Below are positions 25,027 through 38,517 of a DNA stretch of 64,000 bases, in pieces. Both the position numbers and the translations under genes were made by a program. The stretch is taken from contig JANCRA010000001.1 of NCBI GenBank assembly GCA_024362935.1, positions 61,160,930-61,224,929 on the forward strand, written 5' to 3'. A model generated the notes under the pieces. It was given only the letters and a program-made list of their open reading frames with translations. It did not search any database and was not told where the DNA came from. This stretch comes from Setophaga petechia (taxonomy: Eukaryota > Chordata > Aves > Passeriformes > Parulidae). Positions within the stretch are counted from its first letter, which is position 1; every line of letters starts with the position of its first letter.

Positions 25027-28000
25027 GAAATGCACACACTGGCTGGTATTTAAAGCTTGTTTCAATCACTCTTCTCTTTCACACCTGAAAAAATACGCTG
25101 AAGCCACTGATAAATTTCCTTTGGGAGCACAAACTATTAGTGACTAATAACACACACACTGACTGGTGTGTTTGTCAGCTGATAAACAGTGGTGCAGTGA
25201 CATCCAGAAAGCAATTTCTGCATTGGTTTCCTGAATTTGAACAAAAGTCTCCCATCTGTTGCACACGGACCAGCAGGCACTTCTCTGTTTACTCTCTGTA
25301 AGGCTGCTGAGGGGAGCTCCTGTATCAAAACCAGAAGTCTTGAACTCGAGGCAAATTCTGCATTTTGATTACATACTGATGAAGCCTGTTAGAGAAATTT
25401 TATGTTTTTCAGCTCATTCCTAGAAAGTGTGGAATTCTGCTCTTATAACCAACATAACATTCTTTTTCTTTTCCTTATATCAAAAGGTACAGCTGCATTA
25501 CATTTCCTTGTGCTGCAACATCTGCATGTCAATTCCATTTTGAAATGTTTCAGTATTTGTTCAGCAACTTCCTACACACTGAATGATTTTTCTCCCTAAA
25601 GCAAAAAGAAAAGCCCCAAACTAATCTTCTCTCAAGCACAAATGGAATGTCTGATACTGAAAAAACAGCCAGTCTAGCTATATTTCTAAACAACCAACAG
25701 ACCAAATGCCTTTCCCTCCAAGTCCTCTGAAGGAAATTGATTTGGTTTGGTGAGCACTACCCAGCTGCCTCGGTGTCATCTGGAATAAGTAGATACATCC
25801 TTGGCTTTGTAAGATGCATGCTCACAAATTGCTGCGCATCATACCTGCCTCAACATTTCCCTGAGCAGCTTAATGAGATCCTTGTTGACTTCAATCTCAC
25901 CAGGTGTAAACCTGAGGCTGCTGTTGGAAGCTCCTGGCACTCGTTCAATGTTTACTTGGCACACGGTGCACTCAATATTTCAGTTGAGGAATGACTGCTG
26001 CTGTGTTTTGCACAACATCCTCGGACAGCTTAAAAGGACATTGGGGCTAAACACAGCCCTTTTGCTTATTCTGTTGTTTTGGGAGAGAGTTTCCCACCTC
26101 CCTGCCATACATTTCTGCTTTATGCAGCAGCATTTATTTATATTTGCATGACACATCAAACACACTAAAAACACTCTGTCATGTGTCATCAGTGTTTCCC
26201 AGATTGTGTCCCGCTCCCCCACTGACAAGCTGGACAAAGAAATTCTTGTTGGACAGCAAATTAACCAAACCCACAAAATTACTTGAAATTTTTTCAGATT
26301 GATTGTATTCTGCTTTTCCCTTAAGGGACAACTTACACACAAAGAATATGAAAAAATATTTATCCCCTCAAGGAACAAGTCAAGCTACTTAGCAATTTAC
26401 AAGAAACAAAACACTGTCTGGTGATTGTTTTTGAATCCTTCCACTCAGAAAACAAACCCTCTTGCCTTGCTTCTTGGGTGAAGGGTTTAGATAAGACTCA
26501 AATACAGGCATGAGGCTTAAGTTAAAAAAATAGACACTTATTGACAATGGACAGCTAAAGAACACTACCTCTACCAATAACAAGGCTGTGAAAGACTCTT
26601 TTTGAAGGAATGAGAGTTACATTTGGGTCACTCTTGCAGGGACAGCACCTCAGTAACTCACAGCAGGTGCCATTCTGTTACTCACCCCATTATCCAGCTT
26701 TCAGACAGACTCGGAGATGGATTCACTGCACCACACTGCAGACTGCACTCCCCATGGGAGATGTAACACATCCACCACACTACACCAAGTGATGAAAGTA
26801 CCATGAACTATCATCAAAATCAAACTCCTGGTATTTGCTAGTAAGCTGCTTGAATCTCACATAACATGGATATTCTATTTTTCAATACTAAGTACAGGTG
26901 AAAAGCAATGACTCATCTCCAAAACCCTGCTAGAAACTGTTTTATAAGACACTGAATATTCCATCAAAACTCACTTAATAGGTGACACTGATTGTATTTT
27001 TTACTATGTTTTCTGATCTTTATTTTATTATCTATGTATTTCCACACAAGACTCCTTCCAATTGATTTAACTTCTTGATTTTCCTCCATCTTTTGAAGTT
27101 GTAGATGTTACCTTTAAAACTGTGATCTGCTTACAAATTCCAGGATAGAAAAAGCAAACATTGCTGACTTTGGATTAGCCTCAACTTGTTCAAGTACTTG
27201 ATAAAGTGTAACAGGATTTCCTACAGGATTTTGGAGTTGTGCACCCCTCCTTTCAAAAAATCACCTTCTCTAGTTCAAACATGCTACAAAGGAACTTCTT
27301 AAAGCAATACAACAGATCTTTTCTAACTGACCAAACACAATAAGAAATTTTTTTGTTTCAGTAATGCAAAGCTCTTAGTCTTTTTAAAAAATCACATCAA
27401 ACTCCCCAGTCCCAAACTTGAATTTCTTACTCCAGTAATAAAGTCAGCTTTATCTCTAAGCAATGTTACCAATGTATTCTCAAGGTTAAAGCTGAAAACA
27501 GCCACAAAATGCAAGCAGCAAGAGCTGTACTCTGTCAGTAACCTTTTCCCTGATAGCAGAAATAAGAGAAGTGACACCACGATACTTGTTTGCATTAATA
27601 GGAATGGTAATAAAATACAGTTGGGATTAGCATTTGAGAAGGTAAGGCTTGTGGACCACAATGCCTGCTGGAAGTTGTGCCTGACCAATTGCTTCTTAAC
27701 AGAAATTCTAAAAATAATGAGAACCAAATCCGACATTTAAAGAAAACAACAAGAACGTTTGTCTACTTCATTATGTTGAGCCTGAAAGCATTTCAGTTCT
27801 CTAGTTTCCTTTCATTATGGTACTAAATAAGCAGCATTAGAACAGGAAAATACTATGTATTGTACTTCAGTAATTCCATATTCTAAAAAACATCCTTCAC
27901 ACTATGTCAGTAGCCAAATAAGGCCTTCCCTTAGTTTACAATTGCCCTGCTTTGACTTGCTGATAAACACATATACCTGGGGGCTGTTTGCTTGGTTTTG

Positions 28001-31000
28001 TTTGTTTTAATTTGTCCTTGGACTTTATGCCTCAGGATAATCACAGAGTGACAGCACCTGTTGCTACTGTAGATTTCCCAACACTTCCCTAGAACACCTC
28101 CTGAGCCTGCCTCACTAATGACACCAGTCATGTCAGAGAGAAACCAGAGATGTCATCATCAGGATGGCTGAGACCTCAGTTACTTCTCTTCTAACCTTGG
28201 GAGAAAAATCCTGCTGGAATTGCTCCTGCAATATTCCTTACCTTGAGCAGTGATGGAGCAGTTTGACTCTACTGTGCTTTTACACAAAAATCACTAATAC
28301 CAAAAAGCTACATGTACTAAGAGACAGCGGACTCTCTTTTTGAAACATTTTGGGAAGCAAATCCTTTGTGAGAGATTCAGAGCAGGTATAAAATGGGAAT
28401 ATCTGAACATGCTGATATGTAAGGGAGATGGAAAGCAGTGTGGTAAACATCAAATGCAGGATTTTAATACAAAAAACATTAACCAGTCCTGCATAAAATA
28501 TGAAAACTGGCATCACTTTCTCTCTTCAGTTTGGTCACTGCTGTAACAAATACACTTGTACTGGAAATCAGAGCAGCAGAACACAAGTTCAATTTGTTTC
28601 CAATAAAAAGTACATACCTTCCTCAAATAACAAACATCTTCCAAATTGGAATATTATGAAGAGGAAACTGGAACAAAAACAGTCTGTCATCCTACTTGGT
28701 AAGGTGGCACAAGGGGTGGGGGGAAAATGACAAACTTGCAGGCATTATTATTTTTTTTCTCAAAACAAAACCACCTAGATTTTACCAACAAAATTCTCTA
28801 AACAAATTTCTTAACTGAAATCCCCATCTGGGTTAACAAAGTCTCCTGTAGGCTGAAATCTAAAAACTTGCAAAGCAAGGACTTTGCAGAGTCATTTCCC
28901 TGCAGGACAAACTGGCTGCTTTGATTCCTCCATCTGGCCGAATCATATTCCACCTCATGAAGCTGTTGCACAGCTAGTAAAATCGATGGTATAAATACTA
29001 AAAAAGGAGTATTTTCTGTGCCATTACCATGATGATTGTTTCCTCAATGCCATTTTCCATAAGCACACAGAACAACTCTGATGTTTAACAGCTCCTTGTA
29101 ACATAAAGCTGCACCCTGGTTTGGAATGCCTTGCCAAGAGGGCCACAATTGCTCACTAATTCCTTACTGCACCTAAACACTGAAGGTTCTTAGACCTCAA
29201 GGAACACAACAAACCCAATTAATTTATTTTCCAAGGTTGCTGTATTTTGGGAAAGAAACACCATTATGATAGCAAGAAATAAAATCACCTATTGGTCAAA
29301 AAATGAGCTTCCCTCCAAAACTAGACTTCCTCATTAAATAAATAGAAACAACAAACCCCAAACTTTCACTGTTGAGCATCAGTGACACATTCACTCTTTT
29401 TCATTAAGCAAAACCATGTTTACTACAGAAATAGATCTCCAGGATTTAATGGAGAAGTAAACTTTTCTTAAGTAACTGCAAAATATCTGAGGAACTCAGG
29501 TTTATCTGTTAATTATTCATGTTTCTGTTTTCATTTCCAGCTACTCTGGAGCTGCTGATGCTGGTGCACTCTACCAGGTTTAAGCATCCTTTCAGCTCTA
29601 CTCTGCCAAATTAAACTGTCACTTTCTATTAAAAAATCTATAGCAGGAGGGTTTTAATCTTCTGATTTATGCTTTGTAATAGCAAGTCAAAGTTTAAATT
29701 AGGACTGTATCAGCTTATGAAATAAAGCCTAAGCAGTGCAGTGACCATCCCAGTGAGGGAAAACCTCCGGCTTGCATTCAAGTGCACAGCAGAGCAGTTT
29801 TAGTTTCTGTCTTTTGGAAGGTTTTATTTTACACAGCTCCAGTCAATCTCACACTCATATTTAAAACAGCAGCGCCTTAGATTCAGTCAGGACACATCTG
29901 AAAGAAGATGCCACTTGCCATCAAGTGTCTGAACTGTCCCTGACTTTATTGGCCTGCCACACGCCCAGCCTCTCTACCTCTCAGGTGTATTAAGCAGGCG
30001 AGGCACAATTCAGCTTAATTAACATTTCCTTTGGTGAGCTACTCCTCATGAAACTTTCTTAAGGAGCTATGGACTCCACCATTCACTGTGTTTAACATTA
30101 AACCAAACCAACTTTTGTAGTTCAACAGCTCTATAAATACTACTCACCCCTTTTTTTGTGCAATCCTTAAAAATAGAGTACAGTAATAATCCTATTTATT
30201 TCCCTTTAACACTATCTATTCTTGATCTGTTTTTCCTCCTAAGCATTTCTACTCCATCTTCTCCAGTGCTATCACTCCTGTATTATCTAGCACTTCACAG
30301 CTGAAGAAAACTTTGTTATGTGTTACAGACAGGGAGAAGGTGACCTCAGTGTGGGAGAAACAGAATTTATTAGGGTTACTATCTCATAATTGCTCATAAA
30401 ATGATTATTTACTGTAATTACCAGCACTCTCTCCAGTATGTCATGTCTCATGAACTTGGAGATAACTTTTTAAAAAAGTTTAAATAGCCTACAAGCATAA
30501 TTCAGTTATGACACCTCTACCTTGTCACGCAAAACCTTACTCCCATTCTCCTCTTATCCCAGGGATCTCTAGTTCACCCCTCCCAGTGACATTACCCCTT
30601 TGCCTGGCTCAGCACAATCTGCTGGGCTGGATTTCACTGGAGCCAAGAGCTGGGGCTCAGCCAGAAGTGACTCCCTCTTGCACAGACTGAGCCAGAGAAG
30701 AGACAGGTGAGAAGAAAGCAGAAGCTGACCATGATACCCTCAGTACCCAATGCTGCAAGGTCACGAGAGGATAATTAAGCTTGGGAAGAGAACTCATTTA
30801 GGCAATTATTCCTAGGAAGGATTATATTGCCAATCATTCTATCAGTGTTTGAGGGATTGAACACTTGGATAAATTACAGTTTAGATCTTGAAGTATTTTA
30901 GCTCTTAGATAGTTGTCATAACATCCAAATTTAATTGAATTGAAACTGTTTGGAAGTTGTCTAAAATCTATTCAGTAATAATATGCAATGACATCTTTTC

Positions 31001-31635
31001 ATGTCTGTAGAATTTTTAAGACAAAGACAAAAAGCCTGGGTCTCTTCACTTCCCCAGCTTGATCTCATGCACACTGAGGAGTTCTCAGAACATGATGCTG
31101 TGATGTAGTGACCTTCATGTTCCCCTCTCCCACATCTAGGGTGCCCAAGAGCTCCTACAGGAGGCAGTACCAACAGGCTCCTTTTGCTGAATAACAATGA
31201 AACTTTTCCCAGTGCATTATTGCACACCATTTGAAAACTCAAACATCACCTCCAAGTGACAAGGCAAGCACAGCAGAACTCAACTGCTGCTTCCTGTACT
31301 TGGTTTACACTTACTGATCTCTTGTGCTGCCCCACAGCTGCTTCTGGCACCCATTCTTTGCACTCAAAGCCTGATCCTCCACAGTGTGACACTGATACCT
31401 TACTCAGAACAAAGCCAAGTTGCATTTCAAAGCTCCACAACACAGATTTCACAGGGATTCATCTCAAAACTCCATTCCAAGTAATTATACAGATCAACCA
31501 CACTGTGTGAAGTATCCCTTCTTTGGTTTCAAACCCAGGAGCTGCTGCTTCATTTGAGGCCCTCCAGCTACCACATCCCTGAGTTCATCATTTCTTCAAT
31601 CCTTCTGCCCTCTTTGTCTTCCACCCAATTCTTGC

Positions 31636-31712
31636 ATTTCCAGACTGAAGAGATGGCAAGCAGCTGTTCCTCACATGGAAGCCATTCCATTATTCTGATT
31701 CTCATCTATACA
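31636..31712 (-). mobile_element. CR1 LINE remnant, antisense
   Basis: The plus strand runs 'TTTCCAGACTGAAGAG ... CTGTTCCTCACATGGAAG CCATTCCAT ... CTGATTCTCAT', which follows the antisense of the CR1 3' region that reads roughly 'CTCCAGGCTGAAGAG ... CCTTTCCTCATATGGAAG ... CCATCCCTCTGATCATTCTC'. The similarity is spread over about 75 bp and is degraded, so this is an old copy. The call is from remembered CR1 sequence and is moderate at best. Confidence 0.45.
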
Positions 31713-32673
31713 AGATCTTATCCCTCTTTTAAGAAACTTTGATGATCTCCTCCCTCCCACCACATAAAAACCAGAATAACCTCATTTCTGGGATGACCAC
31801 AGCTGCCAGTTAGAGGTTTGAAAAGCAACCAAGTCTAGAACTGACCATAGGGAGACAGGAGTGTAAAGCTGGTTCTCATCACCATTGCTGCAAACAGTGT
31901 CTGACAATGGCACCACAGACCCTCCTCTCCCCCTCCCTACTGATGCCTAATTCACTTGGCTTACATGAAACTGTGAAACACCCAATTATGTAACAGAAAT
32001 TCAACTGACTGAGAACATCAGAAATTAAATACTGTGATGAGTATTTCCCGCATAGGAGTCGCACAAATGGGGCAGAAAGTCGCCACATGAACTACAGATT
32101 ATTAACTTTAATTATTCAACAACTAAAGGAATGTTTTCCTCACAAGGCTTGAAGAATTCCCTTCTCCTCTACAGCCCTTTTTCAACTAAGAGGCAGTTAG
32201 AGATACAGTTTTTTACACAGCATGCCCCATTGGCTAAATTCAACAAGTTTCTATCACATGCGAGGTTAGATTTTAATCACCCCTCACATTTTGTATAATC
32301 TATAAACTCAATAACAACATTCACTGAAACTGCTCAGAATTTTTTGCTATTATAAGCAGCAGAGAACAAACAATCACTGCTGTAATTCAGACAACTCCTA
32401 AGCCTAAACTCCACTAGTAAATATGATACAATCTCTACCTGGATTTCCAACACTAAAGCTGTTGGAAATTATTTCCACACAAGAAAACAGTTTAAATCAC
32501 CCCATCCCTGCAAGGGAACACAAAGACCATCTCCCCTGTAGACCAAAAGCTTTTGTGAAAAGAGCATGGCCACTCCAGGCTAGAAATAAGTATTGCAATT
32601 GCCTTCCTGGTACCCCAGAAAAGTTCCTCTGTCACTTGTATATTCATTGGGAGCTAAGCATTCTGAGGGTCAG

Positions 32674-32686
32674 CACACACACACAC
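32674..32686. repeat. (CA)n short microsatellite
   Basis: Six and a half CA units in a row. Confidence 0.8.
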
Positions 32687-35109
32687 TTTTATTTAAAGGG
32701 GACAGTACACTTACATCAGTGATTTAATGCACAAACACTTGGAATGCAGAGGTTTCTTTAGGTTGCTTCTTGACTGGAAGGCAGAGGAGTACCTCTGGAT
32801 TAGGTATTCCCACCCTGATGCAGTTTGTCCTGATACTTGATTGATTGTCACTAGGAAAATAATTTCTGCCAACCCTTCTAAAGGAGCCTTTGTCTCATAA
32901 CAACCTCAAACACCAATTGCTGTGACAAACTCCTTTCCTTTGAATCGTTGGCACCTCTGATAAAGACACAGCACATTTATCTCTGCTGAAATCTAACGTG
33001 ACATCCCCTGCAGCTCTCCAGCTTGCTTCTGCCCCCATAAGGTACATGTGATATTCCATGTTTTTCTAGGAAAAGATAAAATAAATGTTTTAATTTAATA
33101 GTTAAATTGAAAAGTATAAACCCCATATTTTAAAAATACAGGAAGTCTACAATCTACTCATACAAGGATATACCTTAGGGAAAAAATATTTATTATAATG
33201 CTGCCATATTGGAATTAAGTTGCACCTATTTACACACACCTCTTATTAAAGGCTTTTCACCCTGTATTGGTCCACAGGGCACTGCTCCGTAACCTGTGGT
33301 TTTTCCTGAGGATTATCAGGCTAAATGTGAACTGCAGGGAAAAATGTGAGCTCCAGAAAACCTGTAGGTCTGCCACCTCTGCCATTTGTCTTTGTCATTC
33401 TGAATTGAAAAAAGTTGACAGTGTTTTCTGTGAAAGCACAACTGCAAAATTGCTGCCCGCTACTCCCACCAAGCAATTCCAGTAACTTGATAAAGTACCA
33501 GAAATAGGAACTTTAAAAATCATGGGGAAATCAACCATAACATCAAATACATTTAATCAGATGATGGAAACGTTTTTCTAAGTCAGTATCTGCCTCACAC
33601 ACCTTAAATACCCAGATTTAATACCTGGACCTTTTAAAGGATCTCTAGAAGAACTCTGCATCTGGAAGAACACTAGATAATTCTAATTCTTTTGCCTTCA
33701 AAGGATGTTACAATTCAGTGCAGATCAGTAAACATTTCCTGAAAAATGTTAAAGCCTTTTCTGGTTTGGCCACCAACTCAAAGGCTCTTGCAATCACTGT
33801 GGTCAAATTCAGCAGCATTAGCCTGAGTGAAACAGATCTTCAGCTTGTGCCTGTGAAGGATTTGCCTTACATGTCTCAATAGAGAAACCCATTAAACAAA
33901 AGCTGCTTAGATTCTCACTGATCTATTATGGGATTATTCAGGACATGTAATTTCTTTCCTCACCAGAAGTTCAGAACAGTGGCTAAGTTATTCCAGAAGT
34001 TCACAAGAGGTAAAACTACAAAGCAGCTGAGGTGTTTAGGTCAATAATGAGAAAAAGAAACAAAAACAAAACAAAACTTCACAAGATGCAGTGTTTTCTT
34101 CCTAATACAGCCGAGCAACTGGACTTCTCAGCTCCCAATAAGAATGTAGCATAGTGAAAAGGGAAAAGAATTATTTCATTTCCTTGAAAGCAATTTACCA
34201 TTTCTACCTTTCAGATCACTATGTGCAGCTTTGGTGCCTTCCTGTGCAGTTCCAGACTGATCTTTTCTTCTTATTAAAAGTGTCTCACACAGCACAAGTG
34301 CCCTCTGTTTTTCTAGTTTAATAGGTTGGGGGTTTCTGCCAATAATAATAAAATTCTCTCTTCAGTGAACCTCAAAAAATATCAGTGTAAAAATGATGTG
34401 GGTGACATCTCCTATGCTTGTCATAACTAACAGAACCAGATTAAACTAAATTGCTCAGTTTAAAATTGCAGAATGTATCTTTTGTTTAAATGCCTCTTGT
34501 CCTGGATAAGGCAATTACACCCAAACCTGCAGCTGAGGCCATGCACATGACAAGTTCAATTATGCCAGTGAGGGATCTCAACAGCAGTCTTCTTGTAACA
34601 GTAAAGCTACTCCCTGAATATTGGGAAAACACTGATTTTCCGTGTTCCATTTTACTGAAATATAACAAAATAAATTCTAATACAAAGTCAGATGTGCCAT
34701 TAAAACCAGCTGAAAATAAAAGAGAAAAGCCCTTTTTAAACTCTAAGCCTCCAATACCATCATTTCTTACCATCAGGTGACAGCATTGTGCAGCACTTTC
34801 AATTACCTGATGTAGCTGGAAGCAGAGGAACATGTGCAACACCATAAAATTGTATAATACAAGGTACTGTAAGCCAGAATTTGCAGAAAAATGAGAATTG
34901 GTTTTAATGCACATCTGGAGTAATAATGCATATAAACAAGTCAAGAGACAAAGCAAGCATTAATATCTTAGTCAACAAGAACTCATCTTACTCTTCCTTC
35001 TTTCTGACTTTCCCAAGAAAATCTGAGAAGATCTTACATTGTCTGAATATTTGTATGCACTCATATAATGTCCAAAGGTTGCTCCATTTGATCACAATAC
35101 CATTTACTT

Positions 35110-35132
35110 CCCAGGAATCATCCCAGGAATCA
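35110..35132. repeat. 12-bp tandem duplication
   Basis: CCCAGGAATCA occurs at 35110-35120 and again at 35122-35132, each copy beginning 12 bp after the last. A trivial slippage-type duplication. Confidence 0.85.
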
Positions 35133-36392
35133 GTTTAGTGCATCTCAAGAGAAGCACTTAAGGACGTAGCATACAAGCAAGCCCCATTAAGCCTCCTTTC
35201 ACATTTTGAGCACTGGGATGTCCCTACACATCAGTAGCCACACCCATGCCCTCTCATCAGACAAAGCAGTGCCTCAGTGCACCACATTCCTTCTCTCCTT
35301 GAGGCCTCAGCTCCCTGCTAACACCTGGGCTCAGAGCAGGGGACCACTGAGGCAGGTACCAGAGTAGCTGCCAGCTCTGTGAGGGCACAGAGGGCAGGGT
35401 GGGCATTCCTGCCTGTTCTACCATGCAAAACAGGACCTGGCCAAACACCCGAGCACAGGGGTACCCGGGCTGCCTCCTGGGCCAGGAGGAGCATTAGACC
35501 TGCACTGGCACAATCCTGTGCCTGCTCTCCATGCCCTGCTTGCTCAGGAACAGCTCTGTCATCTCTGAGGTGCTGCTTTATGATGCCGTTTGTATTCCCT
35601 TCATCTCCCTGCACAGGTTTTCAGTCAGCTCATTCATTGCTGTGATCACAGCACAGCAATTCACTACTCACCAGCTCTGACACATTTTCCTACATTCCAT
35701 TCAGGGTATCAACAGCTTTTTCTGACATCTCCCCAGGGATGTGTCTGTCAGCTGAGATTTCAAAGGGGTCTGGATGCCCACAGAATTGTGATAGGATTTC
35801 AGTTCCTCGCTGCAAGAACCTTAAAGAACAGTTCTGACTTGTCTTTTCCCTGAAAACCAGCATGCACTAACCCACTAATGCTAAGTGCACAATCAAACAA
35901 TGCACTGGACTCAGGAAACGATCCTTCTCTAAGTACACACCATTTTTAAAGTATCACAGAACTGGCTCTGAAAGAGTAACATTAGAATGGTGCTATGGTA
36001 TTGACCAACTTAGTTACTTCTGCCTGTTCAAGGCAAGGGCTGTGTTTCACTTTAATGGGGAGAAGAAAAAACACAGAAGAAAAATTGATTTTTGCTGTCT
36101 TATATTGGCTTGCCTGTGGGAATATTGTCTTTAAATTTGAAAACCTGCATCTTCACATGCAAGTCATAACCTCCCATTTCATACCCCAAGCCTGACAGTA
36201 AACCTCATTGATGATTTCCTACTTTTGGCTGCTGCAATGTAAAATACTACACAAGATGACTGCCTGGTTTACTGAAAAACAGGGGAGTTTATAGGCTGGG
36301 AATCTACATTTACAAAAATGCATCAGGGAACTCTTGGTATAACTGGTCTAACTGCTCTTCCCATATCCACAGACTTTAATCACTGAACCTTA

Positions 36393-36450
36393 AAATGCTT
36401 TACATTGGGAGGGACCTTAAAGACCATCCAGCTCCAACACTCCTGGCCTG
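36393..36450 (-). mobile_element. CR1 LINE 3'-end fragment, antisense
   Basis: The plus strand reads 'TTGGGAGGGACCTTAAAG' followed by 'ACCATCCAGCTCCAACACTCC', the antisense of the conserved CR1 3' region ('GGTTGGAAGGGACCTTAAAG', 'ATCATCTAGTTCCAACCC'). About 58 bp is recognisable. The terminal microsatellite-like ATTCTATG units are not clear, so the copy is truncated or worn at both ends. Confidence 0.75.
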
Positions 36451-37014
36451 TCATAGTTCTTGTTTTTTAATACTAAATGTTTTTTCAGCAATCACTTAAG
36501 TGCTTTGTTGGTGCTGTTGATGGAAGTGCACAAATGAGCAATTGTTTGAGTGCCACCACATGTTCAGCTGTAGCACAGTCTCGTGCAGCGACACAGCAGA
36601 AATTTGGCTAACAATTACATCTTCAAGTTCATGATTTAAACCACCGTGAAACAGAGATTAATGGCTACTGTGGGTGTGCTTCCAACCAAAGTGAAAAGGT
36701 AATATCAATCAAGATATAACCCGTCACAGGATTAAGCCTTGGCATAATTATTAATCCTTTTACTCTGTCTAGAGCTGTGAAGAGCTTCATAATATAGGCC
36801 ACTTTCTCTTTTACATTTTAGGAGCATGAACTGCTTACAGAGCATTTTCATAATGAAATGTGCACCACTAATATGATTTCTTCTTTCTTTTGCACAACAC
36901 TTACAAATATTAACTTCAGTTTTTGAGCTAATTATTAAAATCTGCTTTCAATGAGAGAAAATGTTCAAAAGCACCATCTGTTTTCATAGAACTGTGTATT
37001 TTAAATAGGAACTA

Positions 37015-37028
37015 TTTTTTTTTTTTTT
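37015..37028. repeat. Poly-T run (T14)
   Basis: Fourteen T residues. This could be the tail of an antisense retroposed copy, but no body is recognisable upstream or downstream. Confidence 0.85.
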
Positions 37029-37463
37029 GTTGAAAACTGAATGGTTGTGCTGCACAATAATTTATATTATGTGGTATGCATAAATCATATTTTCACTGTT
37101 TCATTAGATATCTATGGAGTTTTCTGAGGCAAATGCCATTCGTAAGCAATGAATATGGGAATCCAGTAATTGCTCAGAAAACCTCCAGGATTATCCTGAA
37201 CTATGTAAGAGTTTTAGTATTTTTTACATCTTTTTAGTATTGGCATGTCAGCACAACAGCTCATCACCCAGTAACTCCCTCATTCCATGATGTTTCACAG
37301 CCATGCTTAGTCTGTACAAACAGAATAAAGACAATAAAGGTAATCTCAGTATGGGTGCCTTGACCACAAAAAGAACCCCACATCTTCTCTTCAGTTTCTG
37401 CAGCTGCTCATGTTCAACTTCCCATGCAGCAATCACTGTATGCTACACAATTTGCAAAAGGTG

Positions 37464-37495
37464 CACTACTCCAAGTAGTGGAGTACTCCAAGTAC
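37464..37495. repeat. Twin hairpins sharing the loop CCA
   Basis: CACTACT-CCA-AGTAGTG (37464-37480) is a perfect inverted repeat. Three bases into the next segment GTACT-CCA-AGTAC (37483-37495) is another with the same loop. The two share ACTCCAAGTA spaced 18 bp apart, so they look like a diverged duplication in which both copies stayed self-complementary. Confidence 0.85.
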
Positions 37496-37991
37496 TTCAG
37501 AATACATTTGACTACTGTTCAGAGAAACTACTGACAACTAGGTGATTACAAAAAGCATTAATCTTAAAAAACAGCATCTCATTGAGCTGAAACCCTGTAA
37601 ATACCTAAAAACTGCTTGGATGCCAACTTCACCACCCATGCTGCTTGTGTCCCATAAAAACCAGTCCCTGCTTCAGAGTAACTGAAGAAATGGCAATCAT
37701 AATTTTAGATAAATATACTGATTGTCATGGGGCTGCAGATCTGTTGGGAGACAAAGCTTTCCTGCTGCAGAGAACAGTAAATATCACCTGTGTTTCCAAT
37801 TACACTTGTCTGCTCAGGGAAGGTGGGATTTCTCTCTCCCTTCAAGGCTACTCCTTTAGGAGAAGCAATAAAAAAAGAAGTTATGACTGTGACACTGAGC
37901 CTGCCAAGCAGGAGTACACTGAGTCTAAGACCTTATACCTCAAATAAGTACATGTATACCTATATATTCCATCATCTCACCCTCAAATGTT

Positions 37992-38517
37992 TGTGGTGGG
38001 TTGACCCTGTCCAGATACGAGGACCCCCCATCCAGCCAGCTGCTCTCTCACTCTCTCCACAGCAGAACAGGGAGATAAAACAACATGAAAAAGCTCATGA
38101 GTCAAGATAAACACAGGGTGACTCTTTCCCACTTAGTATCACAGGCAAAACAGACCTAAGGATAAATTAGTTTAATGTAACACCAATTAAAAATAAAGAT
38201 GGATGATGAGGGGAAACAAAAAGAAAAAAAAAGCCAAAATACCTTCCCCAGCCACCATCCCTTCTTTCCAGGTCAGACATCAATCCTTCATTGCCTATTC
38301 CTTCACCTCTTCCTCCCACGACCAAGTGGCACAAGAGGGCATGAGCAATGAGGGGCTGTGATTAATCAGTCAAGTGTCTTTTCTGTTGCTCCTTCCTCAC
38401 ATTTTTCCTGTTTCAGCAGGGGTCCTCCCCACAGGCTGCAGCCCTTGGGGATACTCCAGGAATGGGTCCCTCCAAAGGCTGACCTGGTCTTCCATGTCTG
38501 ACAGACAGGATTTCACA
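37992..38517 (-). mobile_element. LTR-like interspersed repeat (avian ERV LTR)
   Basis: The segment begins TGTGGTGGGTTGACCC, then has 'GCAGAACAGGGAGATAAAA' and 'AAAAGCTCATGAGTCAAGAT', followed by 'TCACAGGCAAAACAGAC' and tracts of the 'CCTTCTTTCCAGG' and 'GGGGTCCTCCCCACAGGCTGCAG' type. I recognise this series as a common avian interspersed LTR, read here from its 3' end, so the element would run on the minus strand and end ...ACCCACCACA. The far boundary is uncertain; a CACA at 38514-38517 is a possible terminus. No convincing target-site duplication and no internal retroviral genes are visible. The copy is diverged. Confidence 0.6.

Larger units (their letters stand above)
19951..31635. other. 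Noncoding DNA, mostly featureless
   Basis: This long block has no supportable gene. Frames of up to about 130 codons (for example 25980-26378 on the minus strand and 27392-27736 on the minus strand) show no domains. Items noticed are small inverted repeats at 20566-20588 and 21883-21929, an A13 run at 20320-20332, and an (AG)n tract at 25011-25026. I could not recognise any transposon, though heavily worn copies may be missed by eye. Confidence 0.5.
31713..36392. other. Noncoding DNA
   Basis: This block includes the longest minus-strand frame of the left half (156 codons, 34486-34956), which I judge to be chance. A GC-richer stretch at about 35255-35640 carries overlapping frames on both strands and no convincing exon. 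There is a (CA)n tract at 32674-32686 and a 12-bp tandem pair at 35110-35132. Confidence 0.5.
36451..37991. other. Noncoding DNA
   Basis: A T14 run lies at 37015-37028 and twin hairpins at 37464-37495. No frame of interest and no other repeat family was recognised. Confidence 0.5.

Noticed and set aside
25980..26378. 132-codon minus-strand frame, cysteine-rich
   Set aside because: The cysteines are irregularly spaced and fit no zinc-finger, EGF or defensin spacing that I know; length is within chance.
33610..33650. GGACCTTTTAAAGGATC as a CR1 piece
   Set aside because: Only about 14 bases resemble the CR1 GGACCTTTAAAGG block, and the flanks do not continue the match.
34486..34956. 156-codon minus-strand open frame with hydrophobic parts
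   Set aside because: The length is within chance expectation for 64 kb on six frames. It has no domain pattern, its hydrophobicity reflects T-rich codons, and another frame on the plus strand overlaps it.
35255..35640. GC-rich patch with several overlapping frames, resembling a possible exon
   Set aside because: Three frames on both strands are open together, CpG is not enriched, and no acceptor-donor pair bounds a single frame.
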